Source: Candidatus Koribacter versatilis Ellin345 (lineage in GTDB: Bacteria > Acidobacteriota > Terriglobia > Terriglobales > Acidobacteriaceae). From it: DNA of 64,000 nucleotides. Below, one piece after another: positions 32,575-41,029 of the stretch (position 1 is the first letter of the stretch; every line of letters begins with the position of its first letter). Both the position numbers and the translations under genes were made by a program. The stretch lies in contig NC_008009.1 in the NCBI RefSeq assembly GCF_000014005.1, positions 5,386,501-5,450,500 on the forward strand. Direction: 5' to 3'. The notes beneath the pieces are model-generated. The model had not been told where the DNA came from. It saw only the letters and a list, made by a program, of their open reading frames with translations, and did not search any database.

Positions 32575-35013
32575 ATGGGGACCCTGCTTTCTGACCTTCG
32601 ATTCAGCTTTCGGCAACTCGTAAAGAACCCCGGCCTGAGCCTGACGGCAATCGTTTCCCTGGCATTTGGGATTGGCGCGACTACGGCGGTGTTCAGCGTG
32701 GTGTGGGCGATCCTGATGAACCCGTACCCCTATGCGAATAACGACCGCATGTACCACATGCGGCTATGGGACATCCACGGCCGGCAAACGGGATTCGGAT
32801 TGACGGCTCCGCAATGGCAGGAGCTGAAGAAGTCTCCGGTGATCGAGGATGCGTTTCTGGTGGGCGGCTGGAACCTGACGGTCACTGGTAGCGACGTGCC
32901 CGAGGATCTGAACGGCGTTTACATGTCGTCGAACAGCATGAACTTTCTTGGAGTTCCGGCGCTGCTCGGCCGTGGTTTGATTCCCGCCGATGCGGTGGAC
33001 GGGCAAGATCCGCAGCCTATCGTGGTACTCGGGAACAAGTTCTGGCACCGGCACTACAACGGCGATCCGTCGGTGATTGGGAAGAACATCCAGTTGGTGC
33101 GGAAGAACTACACCATTGTGGGTGTGATGCCGCCGCGCTTCACCTGGGAAGATGGCGACGTCTACACGCCGGAGAAGATCACGCAGGATCCGGTAAAGGC
33201 GTATTACGTCGGCATACGACTGAAGCCGGGCGTGACGCGGGCGCAGGCCAACGCAGCGCTCGAGCCGCTGATCGTGGAATTTCAGAAGCAGAGTCCGAGC
33301 CACTTCGGCGCCGATAAGTTCCGCTTCACCGTGGTCGGGCTGAACGACGACTTCCTCAAAGATCTCGGGGGAACGCTGGCGCTGTTGATATGCGCGGTGG
33401 GATTACTGCTGGCGATTGGCTGTGGCAATGTTTCAATCCTGTTACTCGCGCGCGGCACGGCACGACAACATGAGTTCGCGGTACGCAGCGCGATTGGCGC
33501 GAGCCGTCAGCGGATTGTTCGCCAACTCCTGACGGAGTCGCTGATGCTGGCGCTGACTGGAGCCGCGCTGGGCGTGCTGCTCTCGTGGAAGACGATCCAG
33601 GTCATCACCGACTTATTGCCAAAGTATTCGTTTCCGCACGAGGCGGAAATTCGGCTCAATGTGCCGGTGCTGGTGTTCAGCGTTTTGATTTCGATTTTCG
33701 CGGGCGTGTTGTTTGGAATGTGGCCGGCGTTGCAGTTCTCACGGCCGAACGTGAGCGAGGTGATGCAATCGAGCACGCGGAAGATCGTGGGCAACGTGCG
33801 CGGACGCGGCGTGTACAACGCGCTTATCGGCGGGCAGATTGCGTTGACGATGTTGTTGCTCGCCGGCGCGGGCGCGGCGATGGAAGGCTTCTTGAAGATG
33901 ATGCACGCACCGCTCGGATACGATCCGCACAACGTGATGAGCGTGGGCATCCCGGTACACGATGGGACGTACAAAACGTGGGAGTCACGCGTGGCGTACT
34001 TTGAGCAGCTGCAGAAAAAAATTGCCGAGGTTCCGGGCGTAAAAATGACTTCGATAGCGCATAACGCGACGCCTCCGGCGAATGGCTTCGAAATGAAGGC
34101 CGAAGTGTTGGGCGAATCAACACAGAGCGAGCGGAAGATTCGTATCAACCTGGTAGATCCGCAATACTTCCCGATTCTTCGGGTGCCGCTGGCGCAAGGC
34201 CGTATTTGGAATGAAAGCGAAAACCACAATGCTGCGCATCTCGCGGTGATCAACGAGACGATGGCGAAGCAATTCTTCCCCAATGGCGACGCGATTGGGC
34301 ACTCGATCAAGATGGCGGAACTGAAACCCGAGCCACCATACTTTGTGGGGACGCAGGGTTCCGACGACTGGATGCAGGTTGTTGGCATTGTTGCGGACAA
34401 GAAGAACGATGGTCTGAGCAAGCCAGTGAAGCCGGAGGCGTTCATTCCGAACACGATCGCGATGGGAATGTTCACGCAGATCCTGGTGCGGTCTGACGCG
34501 TCACCGCTGACACTGCTGCACGCGATCAAATTGAAAGTGAGTTCCGTGGACCCGGACCAGCAGGTGAATGGCCAGGTAGACGATCTGGAGCATTGGATTT
34601 CCAGCCAGCAGGAGTGGCAGAACGAACACTTGATTGCGTGGCTCTTCGGCGCGTTCGCGGTTCTGGCGCTGTTGCTGGCGTCGGTTGGACTGTACAGCGT
34701 GGTGTCGTATTCGGTGGCACAGCGGACGAACGAATTCGGCATCCGAGTAGCGCTGGGGGCTCAGCGCGGACATGTGCTGAAGATTGTGTTCTCTTCAGCG
34801 ATCGGTGCGGTTGCGGGTGGGATGGGCGCGGGACTGGTGCTGGCGCTGGCGTCAAGCAAACTGCTGGCGCATTGGTCGGAGCACAGCGTGCGCGATCCGT
34901 TGATTCTCGTCGGGGTGACGGTGGTGCTGGGGGTCGTGGCGTTGCTTTCGTGCGTGGTTCCGGCGCGGAAGGCACTGGGAATCGATCCGATGACCGCGCT
35001 AAGGTATGAGTGA
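32575..35013 (+). CDS. Orphan FtsX/MacB-type ABC permease (ADOP-like)
   Basis: 812-residue membrane protein with the double arrangement typical of acidobacterial orphan permeases. N-terminal MacB_PCD (SFRQLVKNPGLSLTAIVSLA, GIGATTAVFSVV), a periplasmic region to about residue 265, a first FtsX block (about 270-400, with RQHEFAVRSAIGASRQRIVRQ), a second periplasmic domain and a second FtsX block with RTNEFGIRVALGAQRGHVLK. No ATPase gene is adjacent. Such proteins are thought to pair with MacB-like ATPases or act mechanically, but their transport role is unproven. ATG 32575 has GAGGTG seven bases upstream. Confidence 0.88.
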   Translation: MGTLLSDLRFSFRQLVKNPGLSLTAIVSLAFGIGATTAVFSVVWAILMNPYPYANNDRMYHMRLWDIHGRQTGFGLTAPQWQELKKSPVIEDAFLVGGWNLTVTGSDVPEDLNGVYMSSNSMNFLGVPALLGRGLIPADAVDGQDPQPIVVLGNKFWHRHYNGDPSVIGKNIQLVRKNYTIVGVMPPRFTWEDGDVYTPEKITQDPVKAYYVGIRLKPGVTRAQANAALEPLIVEFQKQSPSHFGADKFRFTVVGLNDDFLKDLGGTLALLICAVGLLLAIGCGNVSILLLARGTARQHEFAVRSAIGASRQRIVRQLLTESLMLALTGAALGVLLSWKTIQVITDLLPKYSFPHEAEIRLNVPVLVFSVLISIFAGVLFGMWPALQFSRPNVSEVMQSSTRKIVGNVRGRGVYNALIGGQIALTMLLLAGAGAAMEGFLKMMHAPLGYDPHNVMSVGIPVHDGTYKTWESRVAYFEQLQKKIAEVPGVKMTSIAHNATPPANGFEMKAEVLGESTQSERKIRINLVDPQYFPILRVPLAQGRIWNESENHNAAHLAVINETMAKQFFPNGDAIGHSIKMAELKPEPPYFVGTQGSDDWMQVVGIVADKKNDGLSKPVKPEAFIPNTIAMGMFTQILVRSDASPLTLLHAIKLKVSSVDPDQQVNGQVDDLEHWISSQQEWQNEHLIAWLFGAFAVLALLLASVGLYSVVSYSVAQRTNEFGIRVALGAQRGHVLKIVFSSAIGAVAGGMGAGLVLALASSKLLAHWSEHSVRDPLILVGVTVVLGVVALLSCVVPARKALGIDPMTALRYE

Positions 35014-35027
35014 GTTTGTGGCGAGCC

Positions 35028-35106
35028 GAACAGCAGATTCTTCGTCGCTTCGCTCCTCTGAATGACAAGAAAGAGTAGTGGAGACGGAAGCGGCTTCGCG
35101 GGCTGG
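35028..35106. repeat. AACAGCAGAT-family 80-bp repeat, copy 2
   Basis: GAACAGCAGATTCTTCGTCG, CTTCGCTCCTCTGAATGACA, then AGAAAGAGTAGTGGAGACGG and a tail ending GCGGGCTGG. Aligns end to end with 26688-26765 and, like it, follows a gene stop. Confidence 0.65.
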
Positions 35107-35229
35107 CCGCTAGGCAGGGCTGGGCGCGAAACATTGAAACACCGGAAACATCGGGCTGGGTCGCTGACGCGATCTGGCCTTTTCTTTTAGAATGCCTGTT
35201 CGCGTTTGATAGCGGAAACAGAGGCATTT

Positions 35230-36195
35230 ATGACACATCAACATGGGCCGATCGCCTTCCTCTTCCCGGGGCAAGGGTCGCAATCGGTGGGTATGGGCAA
35301 AGAATTGGCGGCACTGTATCCCGTGGCGCAGGAGACCTTCGACGAGGCCGATGCGGCGCTCGGTTACAGACTTTCGCAACTGTGCTGGGAGGGCCCCGAA
35401 GACCAGCTCAAGATGACCGAGATCACGCAGCCAGCGATTTTGACCGCGTCGGTGGCGGTGTGGCGCGTGCTTCAGTCGAAGGGGATTAATCCGCAGTACG
35501 TCGCGGGACATAGCCTGGGCGAATACTCGGCACATGTTGCGGCGGGAACACTGGACTTCAAAGACGCGGTGCGGACGGTACGCAATCGCGGCAAGTATAT
35601 GCAGGAAGCCGTCCCTGTCGGCGTGGGAGCAATGGCCGCTGTACTGATGCTGCCCGCCGACGAAGTGAAGAAGGTCTGTGAGGAAGCGGCGCAGGGCGAA
35701 GTTTGCCAGGCAGCGAATTTGAATTCGCCGAACCAGACGGTGATCTCCGGAAGCAAGGCTGCCGTCGAGCGGGCGGCGGAACTGGCTAAGAAACGCGGAG
35801 CCAAGCGCGCCGTGATGCTTCCGGTCAGCGCACCCTTCCATTGCGCGCTGATGCAGCCGGCGCAGGATCGGCTTGCCACGGATCTCGCGACGCTGGCGTT
35901 TCATAATCCCGAAGTGCCGGTGCTGTGCAATGTGGATGTCGCGCTGATCACCACCGCTGATGCCGCGCGCGATACGCTGACGCGCCAGGTTACAGGCGCG
36001 GTGCAGTGGGATGCGTCGATGCGAAAGCTGATTGAGCTGGGCGTGAAGACGTTCGTCGAAGTTGGACCGGGCACGGTGCTAAGCGGATTGATGAAGCAGA
36101 TTGAGAAGACCCAGACCTGCTTCAACGTGGAGAACGAAGATTCGCTGCAGAAGGCGATGAATGGACTGCTGTCGAACGCGGGACAGCAGGGATAA
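35230..36195 (+). CDS. fabD: Malonyl-CoA:ACP transacylase FabD
   Basis: 321-residue acyltransferase that loads malonate onto acyl carrier protein for fatty-acid synthesis. N-terminal FLFPGQGSQSVGMG, the nucleophile serine in AGHSLGEYSAH and the catalytic histidine in LPVSAPFHCALM, followed by the closing VEVGPGTVL. Start ATG 35230 with AGAGG six bases upstream; the ORF is open back to 35206. It stands alone; fabH, fabG and acpP are not in the window. Length is standard. Confidence 0.96.
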   Translation: MTHQHGPIAFLFPGQGSQSVGMGKELAALYPVAQETFDEADAALGYRLSQLCWEGPEDQLKMTEITQPAILTASVAVWRVLQSKGINPQYVAGHSLGEYSAHVAAGTLDFKDAVRTVRNRGKYMQEAVPVGVGAMAAVLMLPADEVKKVCEEAAQGEVCQAANLNSPNQTVISGSKAAVERAAELAKKRGAKRAVMLPVSAPFHCALMQPAQDRLATDLATLAFHNPEVPVLCNVDVALITTADAARDTLTRQVTGAVQWDASMRKLIELGVKTFVEVGPGTVLSGLMKQIEKTQTCFNVENEDSLQKAMNGLLSNAGQQG

Positions 36196-36207
36196 GCGCA
36201 TTCGCAG

Positions 36208-36270
36208 CCGCTAAAGCCGGACAACTCTTGTGAGCGTCTTCGGCACGACTGAAGTCGTGCCCTGATACAA
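36208..36270 (-). repeat. Two-hairpin element, GTCGT stem variant
   Basis: Reverse orientation: decayed hairpin A core GCTAAAGC (36210-36217), linker of 22 nt, hairpin B GGCACGAC-TGAA-GTCGTGCC (36242-36261), then CTGATACAA. The inner stem differs from other copies (ACGAC/GTCGT instead of AGCGC/GCGCT) on both sides, keeping pairing. Confidence 0.75.
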
Positions 36271-36273
36271 GTC

Positions 36274-36329
36274 TGTCATCCTGAGCGAAGAGCGCGAAGA
36301 GCGCGAAGTCGAAGTACCCCTATCCTCGC
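36274..36329. repeat. GTCATCCTGAGCG-family repeat
   Basis: TGTCATCCTGAGCGAAGAGC, GCGAAGAGCGCGAAGTCG, then AAGTACCCCTATCCTCG. Reverse complement of the 24096 copy. It abuts a two-hairpin element, so two repeat families sit end to end here. Confidence 0.75.
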
Positions 36330-36335
36330 GATGAT

Positions 36336-36785
36336 CTACTGCGGTTCATACTCCCGAGGCGGGAAGCTCATCGTCTTATCTTTTTTCTCAACCCACACGT
36401 TCGCCGCCTGTGAGCGGCCGTTCACGATGACCACCACGGTCACGCCGGTGCCGCCGCCGACCGTTGTATAGATCTTGTGTTCTTTCACCAGGCCCCATTC
36501 GCCGCCTGGGCCCCAGTCGAGATAGAAGTTATTGAAGTTGTATTGCTTGTGCTGGTCGGGGTGCTGCTTCCAGTCGGGGTCGTTAAACCAGACGCCGTAG
36601 GCCTTTTCGTAGTCCTTCTGTTCGAGGGCCGAAAAGAACTTGTCAGCGACGTGCTCGTAGGGCCAATAGCGGTAATGCCAGATGAGCACTCCCAGCACAA
36701 TGACGACAACGATGATGGAGATGACGATGACGCGCTTTTTGCGGTCTTTGGACGGATCGTATTCTTTGGCTTCGAACAGGGTCAT
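36336..36785 (-). CDS. Single-span membrane protein of unknown function
   Basis: 149 residues: a cytoplasmic basic stretch, one membrane helix at about 19-38 (VIVISIIVVVIVLGVLIWHY), then an extracytoplasmic domain with VADKFFSALEQKDYEKAYGV and later aromatic positions, a shape like NTF2/DUF4864-type accessory domains. It is the last leftward gene after the ABC export operon (59 nt downstream of the permease stop), so it may be cotranscribed. No function can be assigned. Confidence 0.6.
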   Translation of the reverse strand: MTLFEAKEYDPSKDRKKRVIVISIIVVVIVLGVLIWHYRYWPYEHVADKFFSALEQKDYEKAYGVWFNDPDWKQHPDQHKQYNFNNFYLDWGPGGEWGLVKEHKIYTTVGGGTGVTVVVIVNGRSQAANVWVEKKDKTMSFPPREYEPQ

Positions 36786-36844
36786 GGGCGTGCGATGTCG
36801 GCTACCACTGTACTATTAGACACCGCACGCCGCCAAAGAGCAGC

Positions 36845-37957
36845 CTACAAAGTCCGCTTGAAGAGAGGAATTGCCGCTGCCATCGTGATCACGGAGAAGA
36901 TCACGAGGAAGGCAACGTCGTGCCAGATGGCGCTGAATCCGGCATCCTTCAGGAGCACCATTTTGAAGCCGTCCACGGCGTAGCTGAACGGGTCCGCATA
37001 CGCGATTACGCGCAGCCACTTAGGGAATGAGAAGATCGGGTACACGGCGCCGCTCGGGAAATAAAGCAGCGTGTTGAGCACGCCGAACATGGCGCGCGGC
37101 ACCAACGGATCTTCGATGCGCACCATGAGCAGGAACATCATGGTGTTGAAGGCCATCGAGGTCGCCAGGATCATCAACAGCGCGCCGAGAATGTTGGTCA
37201 GATGGAACGCCGTGGAGAGTCCTGCAATGAGCGCTCCCATCACGGTGAGACAGACCCCGGAAATCACCGCCTTGATCGCTCCGGCAATGTTGAGACCGAA
37301 GACTAATTCAGCGCGGGTAATTGGCGTGACGAGATAGCCTTCGTGCACGCCGCGGGCCTTGTCGTCGATGTACAACATGCCGCCGCCGATCATCACTGAG
37401 ATGAACATGGCGAGCGTGATCGAGCCCGGCAGCAGGTACTTCATGTACTCGATGTACGGGTACAGTTCGACAACCTCGAGCGCGATCTGCTGCTGGACGC
37501 GCGGCTGCACTGCGGGCTTGTTCAGCGCGTCGACCAGCTCCTGCATCTTCTGCTCGAGTGAGCCGGCGATGAAGTTATCGGTGTTGTCGACAATGACGCC
37601 GATGCGCGGATGGTTCTCTTCGTAATACTTGCGCGAGAACTCCGGCGGAATGACGACCGCTGCCTGGATCTTGCCCTTGCGTACGTCGTCCTTCGCCTGC
37701 TGATCGTTGTCGTAGTAAACGACGTGGAAGGTATTCACGTTCGCTTGGATCGCCGAGAAAGCTTCGCGAATGCGCACCGACTGGGTGCCGCGGTCCTGGT
37801 CAACCACGCCCATCTTAGCTTCGCGGATTTTGCCGCCGAAGGCGTTGCCCAGGATGATGAGTTGCACCAGCGGCATCACCATGGAGACGAGCATCAGCGT
37901 GGGAGAGCGCCGGTACTTGCGCATCTCGCGTTCGACAATTGCCCACATTCTGTTCAT
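36845..37957 (-). CDS. ABC-2 type multidrug permease (YbhS/YbhR-like)
   Basis: 370 residues. TM1 near residues 20-40, a large extracytoplasmic domain (about 45-175), then five C-terminal helices with IGGGMLYIDDKARGVHEGYL and FPSGAVYPIFSFPKWLRVIA, as in ABC-2 permeases of the YhhJ/YbhS type. It forms the channel for the ATPase encoded just upstream; start ATG overlaps the ATPase stop (ATGA). Only one permease gene is present, so a homodimer is expected. It is the last core gene of the TetR-HlyD-ATPase-permease operon. Confidence 0.9.
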   Translation of the reverse strand: MNRMWAIVEREMRKYRRSPTLMLVSMVMPLVQLIILGNAFGGKIREAKMGVVDQDRGTQSVRIREAFSAIQANVNTFHVVYYDNDQQAKDDVRKGKIQAAVVIPPEFSRKYYEENHPRIGVIVDNTDNFIAGSLEQKMQELVDALNKPAVQPRVQQQIALEVVELYPYIEYMKYLLPGSITLAMFISVMIGGGMLYIDDKARGVHEGYLVTPITRAELVFGLNIAGAIKAVISGVCLTVMGALIAGLSTAFHLTNILGALLMILATSMAFNTMMFLLMVRIEDPLVPRAMFGVLNTLLYFPSGAVYPIFSFPKWLRVIAYADPFSYAVDGFKMVLLKDAGFSAIWHDVAFLVIFSVITMAAAIPLFKRTL

Positions 37958-38985
37958 GGCCGCATCCCCGGACGGTCAGGCATTACGAATCCGAATGCCT
38001 TTACCTGCTCGTCACGCAACTGGCGCCCGGTGTAGTGCACGAAGACGTCGTCCAGCGTGGTGTTCTGTACGTTGAGCGATTTGATCTGCACGCCCGATTG
38101 CACGGCCATTTCGACGAGTTGCGTTGTTGTCTTAGAGCCGTTGGCGGTGAGCACGCGATACATGTCGGCGCCCTCGTGATGGACTGAGGTCACTTCGTCC
38201 AGCTTCTCCAGTCGCGCTTGCCAATCGGCGGGCGCGTTGAGGAACTGCGCCTCGATCACGTTCGATCCGGGCACACTCATCTTCAACGACATGGGAGAGT
38301 CGAGCGCGACGAGTTTGCCGTGGTCCACGATCGCAATGCGATCGCACAGGCGGTCGGCTTCGTCCATGTAGTGCGTCGTGATAAGCACCGTGAGATTGCG
38401 CTCATCCTTGATCTTGGTGAGCATCTCCCACACCGCTACGCGCGATACCGGATCGAGGCCGGTCGTCGGTTCGTCGAGGAAAAAGATCTTGGGGCTGTGC
38501 ACCAGGCCGCGCGCGATTTCAAGACGACGGCGCATACCGCCGGAGAGCGTTTTGGTCTGCGCACCGCGCCACTTAGTGAGATCTACGGCGTCGAGCAACT
38601 CATCAATGTTCTTCTTGCGCTGTGCGCGCGGGACGCCGTAGAGCTTGGCGTAGATGTTCAGGTTCTCTTCCAGCGTGAGATCGATATCGCTGGTCATGGC
38701 CTGCGGGATCACGCCCATGGCGCAGCGCGCAGCATCGGGTTCTTTCGCCACGTCGTGCCCGTTGATGTACGCGAATCCGCCGGTGATGGGAATGAGCGTC
38801 GTCATCATGCGGATGAGCGTAGATTTTCCCGCGCCGTTGGGGCCGAGGAGACCGAAGATTTCGCCCTTCTCAACGGCGAACGAAACGTCGTCCACGGCGG
38901 TGAAGTCGCCGTACTTCTTCACGATGTGGTCGACCTCAATCGCGGCGTTAGGATTGGGTGCGCTATGACCGTCCTTCACCATCAT
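37954..38985 (-). CDS. ABC transporter ATP-binding protein (multidrug export)
   Basis: 343 residues. Walker A GPNGAGKS from about residue 48, Q-loop VIPQAMTSD, signature LSGGMRRRLEIARGL, Walker B IFFLDEPTTGLDP and H-loop ITTHYMDEADRL; the C-terminal 100 residues look like the DUF4162 extension of drug/lipid exporters (CcmA/DrrA type). It powers the ABC-2 permease encoded next. ATG start overlaps the HlyD stop by 4 nt, so all four genes of the operon are translationally coupled. Confidence 0.93.
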   Translation of the reverse strand: MMVKDGHSAPNPNAAIEVDHIVKKYGDFTAVDDVSFAVEKGEIFGLLGPNGAGKSTLIRMMTTLIPITGGFAYINGHDVAKEPDAARCAMGVIPQAMTSDIDLTLEENLNIYAKLYGVPRAQRKKNIDELLDAVDLTKWRGAQTKTLSGGMRRRLEIARGLVHSPKIFFLDEPTTGLDPVSRVAVWEMLTKIKDERNLTVLITTHYMDEADRLCDRIAIVDHGKLVALDSPMSLKMSVPGSNVIEAQFLNAPADWQARLEKLDEVTSVHHEGADMYRVLTANGSKTTTQLVEMAVQSGVQIKSLNVQNTTLDDVFVHYTGRQLRDEQVKAFGFVMPDRPGMRP

Positions 38986-40046
38986 TGGCCACCCTGTTTG
39001 CTCTTCGGCACCAGCACTTCGGCGGTCATGCCGGGCACGAGCTTGCCTTGTTGGTTGTTCTGCACGCGGACCTTGATGGCGATGGTCTTGATGTCGCGCT
39101 TGGTACGGCTCACGTCACGCTGGGTGGCGAAGTCGGCTTCGGCGGCTTTGTAGATGACCTTGCCCTGCTCCGTCGCGTTCCACGGATAACGGACGGTGAG
39201 TGTGTCGCCAAGATTGATGCCGCCAGAATCGGTTTCCGGAAGCGGCGCATAGACCCAGGTGTCGCCGTAATCCACGACCGTGACGATCGCCTGCCCGGGA
39301 TTGACGACCTCGCCTTCACGCGCGGCGCGCACGTTCACGACGCCGGTTACCGGAGCGACGACCTGCGTGTAGCCGAGACGCGTCTCCGCTTCGGTGAGCT
39401 GGGCTTCAGCGGTCTTCACATCTTCCTGGCTGCCGGCCAACGTGCTCTGCGCGGCTTTCGCCTGTTCGAGGCGCGCCTGGTAGGTTTTCACGTCCGATTC
39501 CGCAGCGCGGATCTGGTCGGATGCGTTCTGTACCGCGGCTTGCGCCATCTTGAGTTGCGCGTCGGAACGCTCCTGATCGGCTTTCGAAGCCACGCCCTGC
39601 TTTGCCAACTCGATGAGGCGGGTAGCGTCACTCTTCACGCGATCTAGATCAGCTTGTGATTGCGCGTAGGCGGAACGTGCGGCCTGTAAGCGTGCTTGTG
39701 CGGTGGTGAGTTGGCTGGCGGTTTCGCCTTCGGCTTGCGTAGCGCCGGCGCGCGCCTGGGAAACTCGCGCGCGATAGCTGGCGATGGTCGTTTCGGCGGC
39801 GGCTTTCTGGGCCTGCAATTCCCCGGAGTCAATCACGGCAATCAGGTCGCCCTGCTTCACGGGGGTACCTTCATCCACGGCGAGGCGCTCAATGCGGCCC
39901 ATGATTCTGGAGCTGACGACAACATTGTTGGCGTCCACCACTCCGATCAGGACCTCGTCGCCGGAACGGTTGGTAGTAAGGAAATAGAAGGCTGTCGCGA
40001 GAATTACTAGTACACCGAGAAATATGAAGAACTTGTTTGGCTTCAC
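38982..40046 (-). CDS. HlyD-family periplasmic adaptor of an ABC exporter (YbhG-like)
   Basis: 354 residues. One N-terminal membrane helix (about 7-24), first half of a biotinyl-lipoyl domain (VSSRIMGRIERLAVDEGTPV), a long alanine/glutamine-rich coiled-coil hairpin (about 65-210), the second lipoyl half (VAPVTGVVNVRAAREGEVV) and a beta-barrel with LVPGMTAEVLVP. It should bridge the ABC exporter to an outer-membrane channel, not encoded here. GTG start overlapping the regulator stop (GTGA). Confidence 0.92.
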   Translation of the reverse strand: MKPNKFFIFLGVLVILATAFYFLTTNRSGDEVLIGVVDANNVVVSSRIMGRIERLAVDEGTPVKQGDLIAVIDSGELQAQKAAAETTIASYRARVSQARAGATQAEGETASQLTTAQARLQAARSAYAQSQADLDRVKSDATRLIELAKQGVASKADQERSDAQLKMAQAAVQNASDQIRAAESDVKTYQARLEQAKAAQSTLAGSQEDVKTAEAQLTEAETRLGYTQVVAPVTGVVNVRAAREGEVVNPGQAIVTVVDYGDTWVYAPLPETDSGGINLGDTLTVRYPWNATEQGKVIYKAAEADFATQRDVSRTKRDIKTIAIKVRVQNNQQGKLVPGMTAEVLVPKSKQGGQ

Positions 40047-40759
40047 AGCGTCTTTCCTCTTGCGGGCGTTGTGGTATCAGGGCGCAGGATGGCAGATACG
40101 TGGTCGATGAGTGCGGCGCGGCGTTGGTGGAGCGAGTCGGGGATCAGGGGATCCTGGCGTCCGACGATGCGTGCCACGGGAGTACTTACGAAATAGAAGA
40201 CCACCAACCCGATCACACTGGTGATGGCATTGGTGGGATCGATGGCGCGAATCTCACCGCGACGAATGCCGTCAGTCAAAACAGCGAGGAGCGATTCCAT
40301 CATCTTGCGGAAATACTTGTCGCCGAGGTATTGCATGTGCGGCGATTTGCCGACACTGGCGCGCATCAGTTCGCCCTGCACCAGGCGCGACTTGTAAGGC
40401 GCCTCCGCGATGTAGTCGAAGTGAGTTGTGGCGTACTTCACCATTTTCTCGAGGGAGTTGCCGGGCGCCGCGAACACGGGGCGGACGCGCTCCATAAGGC
40501 CGGCGAATACGGTCTCGAGGCAGGCGCGGTAGAGGCCTTCTTTGTCTTCGAAGTAGTAATAAAGCAGGGCCTTGTTGACGCCGGCGGCCTCGGCAATGGC
40601 GTCGGTGCGCGCGCCGGCGATACCTTGCGTGGCGAACTCGGCCATGGCAGCGCCTAGGATCGCCTGGCGAGATTCTTCCGGACGACCGCGCGATCCCGCG
40701 CGCGAGGGCTTACGTGGCGCAACCGGCGCCGGTTTCTCTTGATGCTTGACCATGGTCAT
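40043..40759 (-). CDS. TetR-family regulator of the export operon (CecR-like)
   Basis: 238 residues: a basic disordered start, HTH at about 30-75 (ESRQAILGAAMAEFATQGIA, TDAIAEAAGVNKALLYYYFEDKEGLY), then the ligand-binding helices. It is the first gene of a four-gene operon with HlyD, ATPase and permease, the arrangement of the enterobacterial ybhGFSR set under CecR/YbiH, where the TetR protein represses the exporter. The inverted repeat TAACT-N4-AGTTA at 40894-40907 is a plausible operator. A drug ligand is likely but not known. Confidence 0.9.
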   Translation of the reverse strand: MTMVKHQEKPAPVAPRKPSRAGSRGRPEESRQAILGAAMAEFATQGIAGARTDAIAEAAGVNKALLYYYFEDKEGLYRACLETVFAGLMERVRPVFAAPGNSLEKMVKYATTHFDYIAEAPYKSRLVQGELMRASVGKSPHMQYLGDKYFRKMMESLLAVLTDGIRRGEIRAIDPTNAITSVIGLVVFYFVSTPVARIVGRQDPLIPDSLHQRRAALIDHVSAILRPDTTTPARGKTL

Positions 40760-40893
40760 GGCAGGTCCCCAGGTAGCTGAATGTCAGCACGGCTAGTGCT
40801 GCAGACGTATGGTTTCAGTGGATATTGCAGCCGTATCGGGCAATTCGGCGAATGTCGCGACACGACCGGTCAATCGCGCTTCCTTACTATAAT

Positions 40894-40907
40894 TAACTGG
40901 TTAGTTA
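40894..40907 (-). promoter_or_regulatory. Inverted repeat, candidate TetR operator/promoter
   Basis: TAACT-GGTT-AGTTA lies about 135 nt upstream of the TetR gene. On the minus strand TTGCCA and TAATTA, 17 nt apart, flank it as possible -35 and -10 boxes, so repressor binding would cover the spacer. On the plus strand TATAAT at about 40888 could serve greB. Confidence 0.4.
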
Positions 40908-41029
40908 GATGTTGGCAAGGGGAAAGTGATTCGCGTTTTCTTAGTTGTCTGTCCCTGTGACGTGTCACCCGTTGTCCAGCCGTTTTCTATCGGCGTTCAT
41001 CCGCGTTAAAGTGGGACACAGGAAACGAG

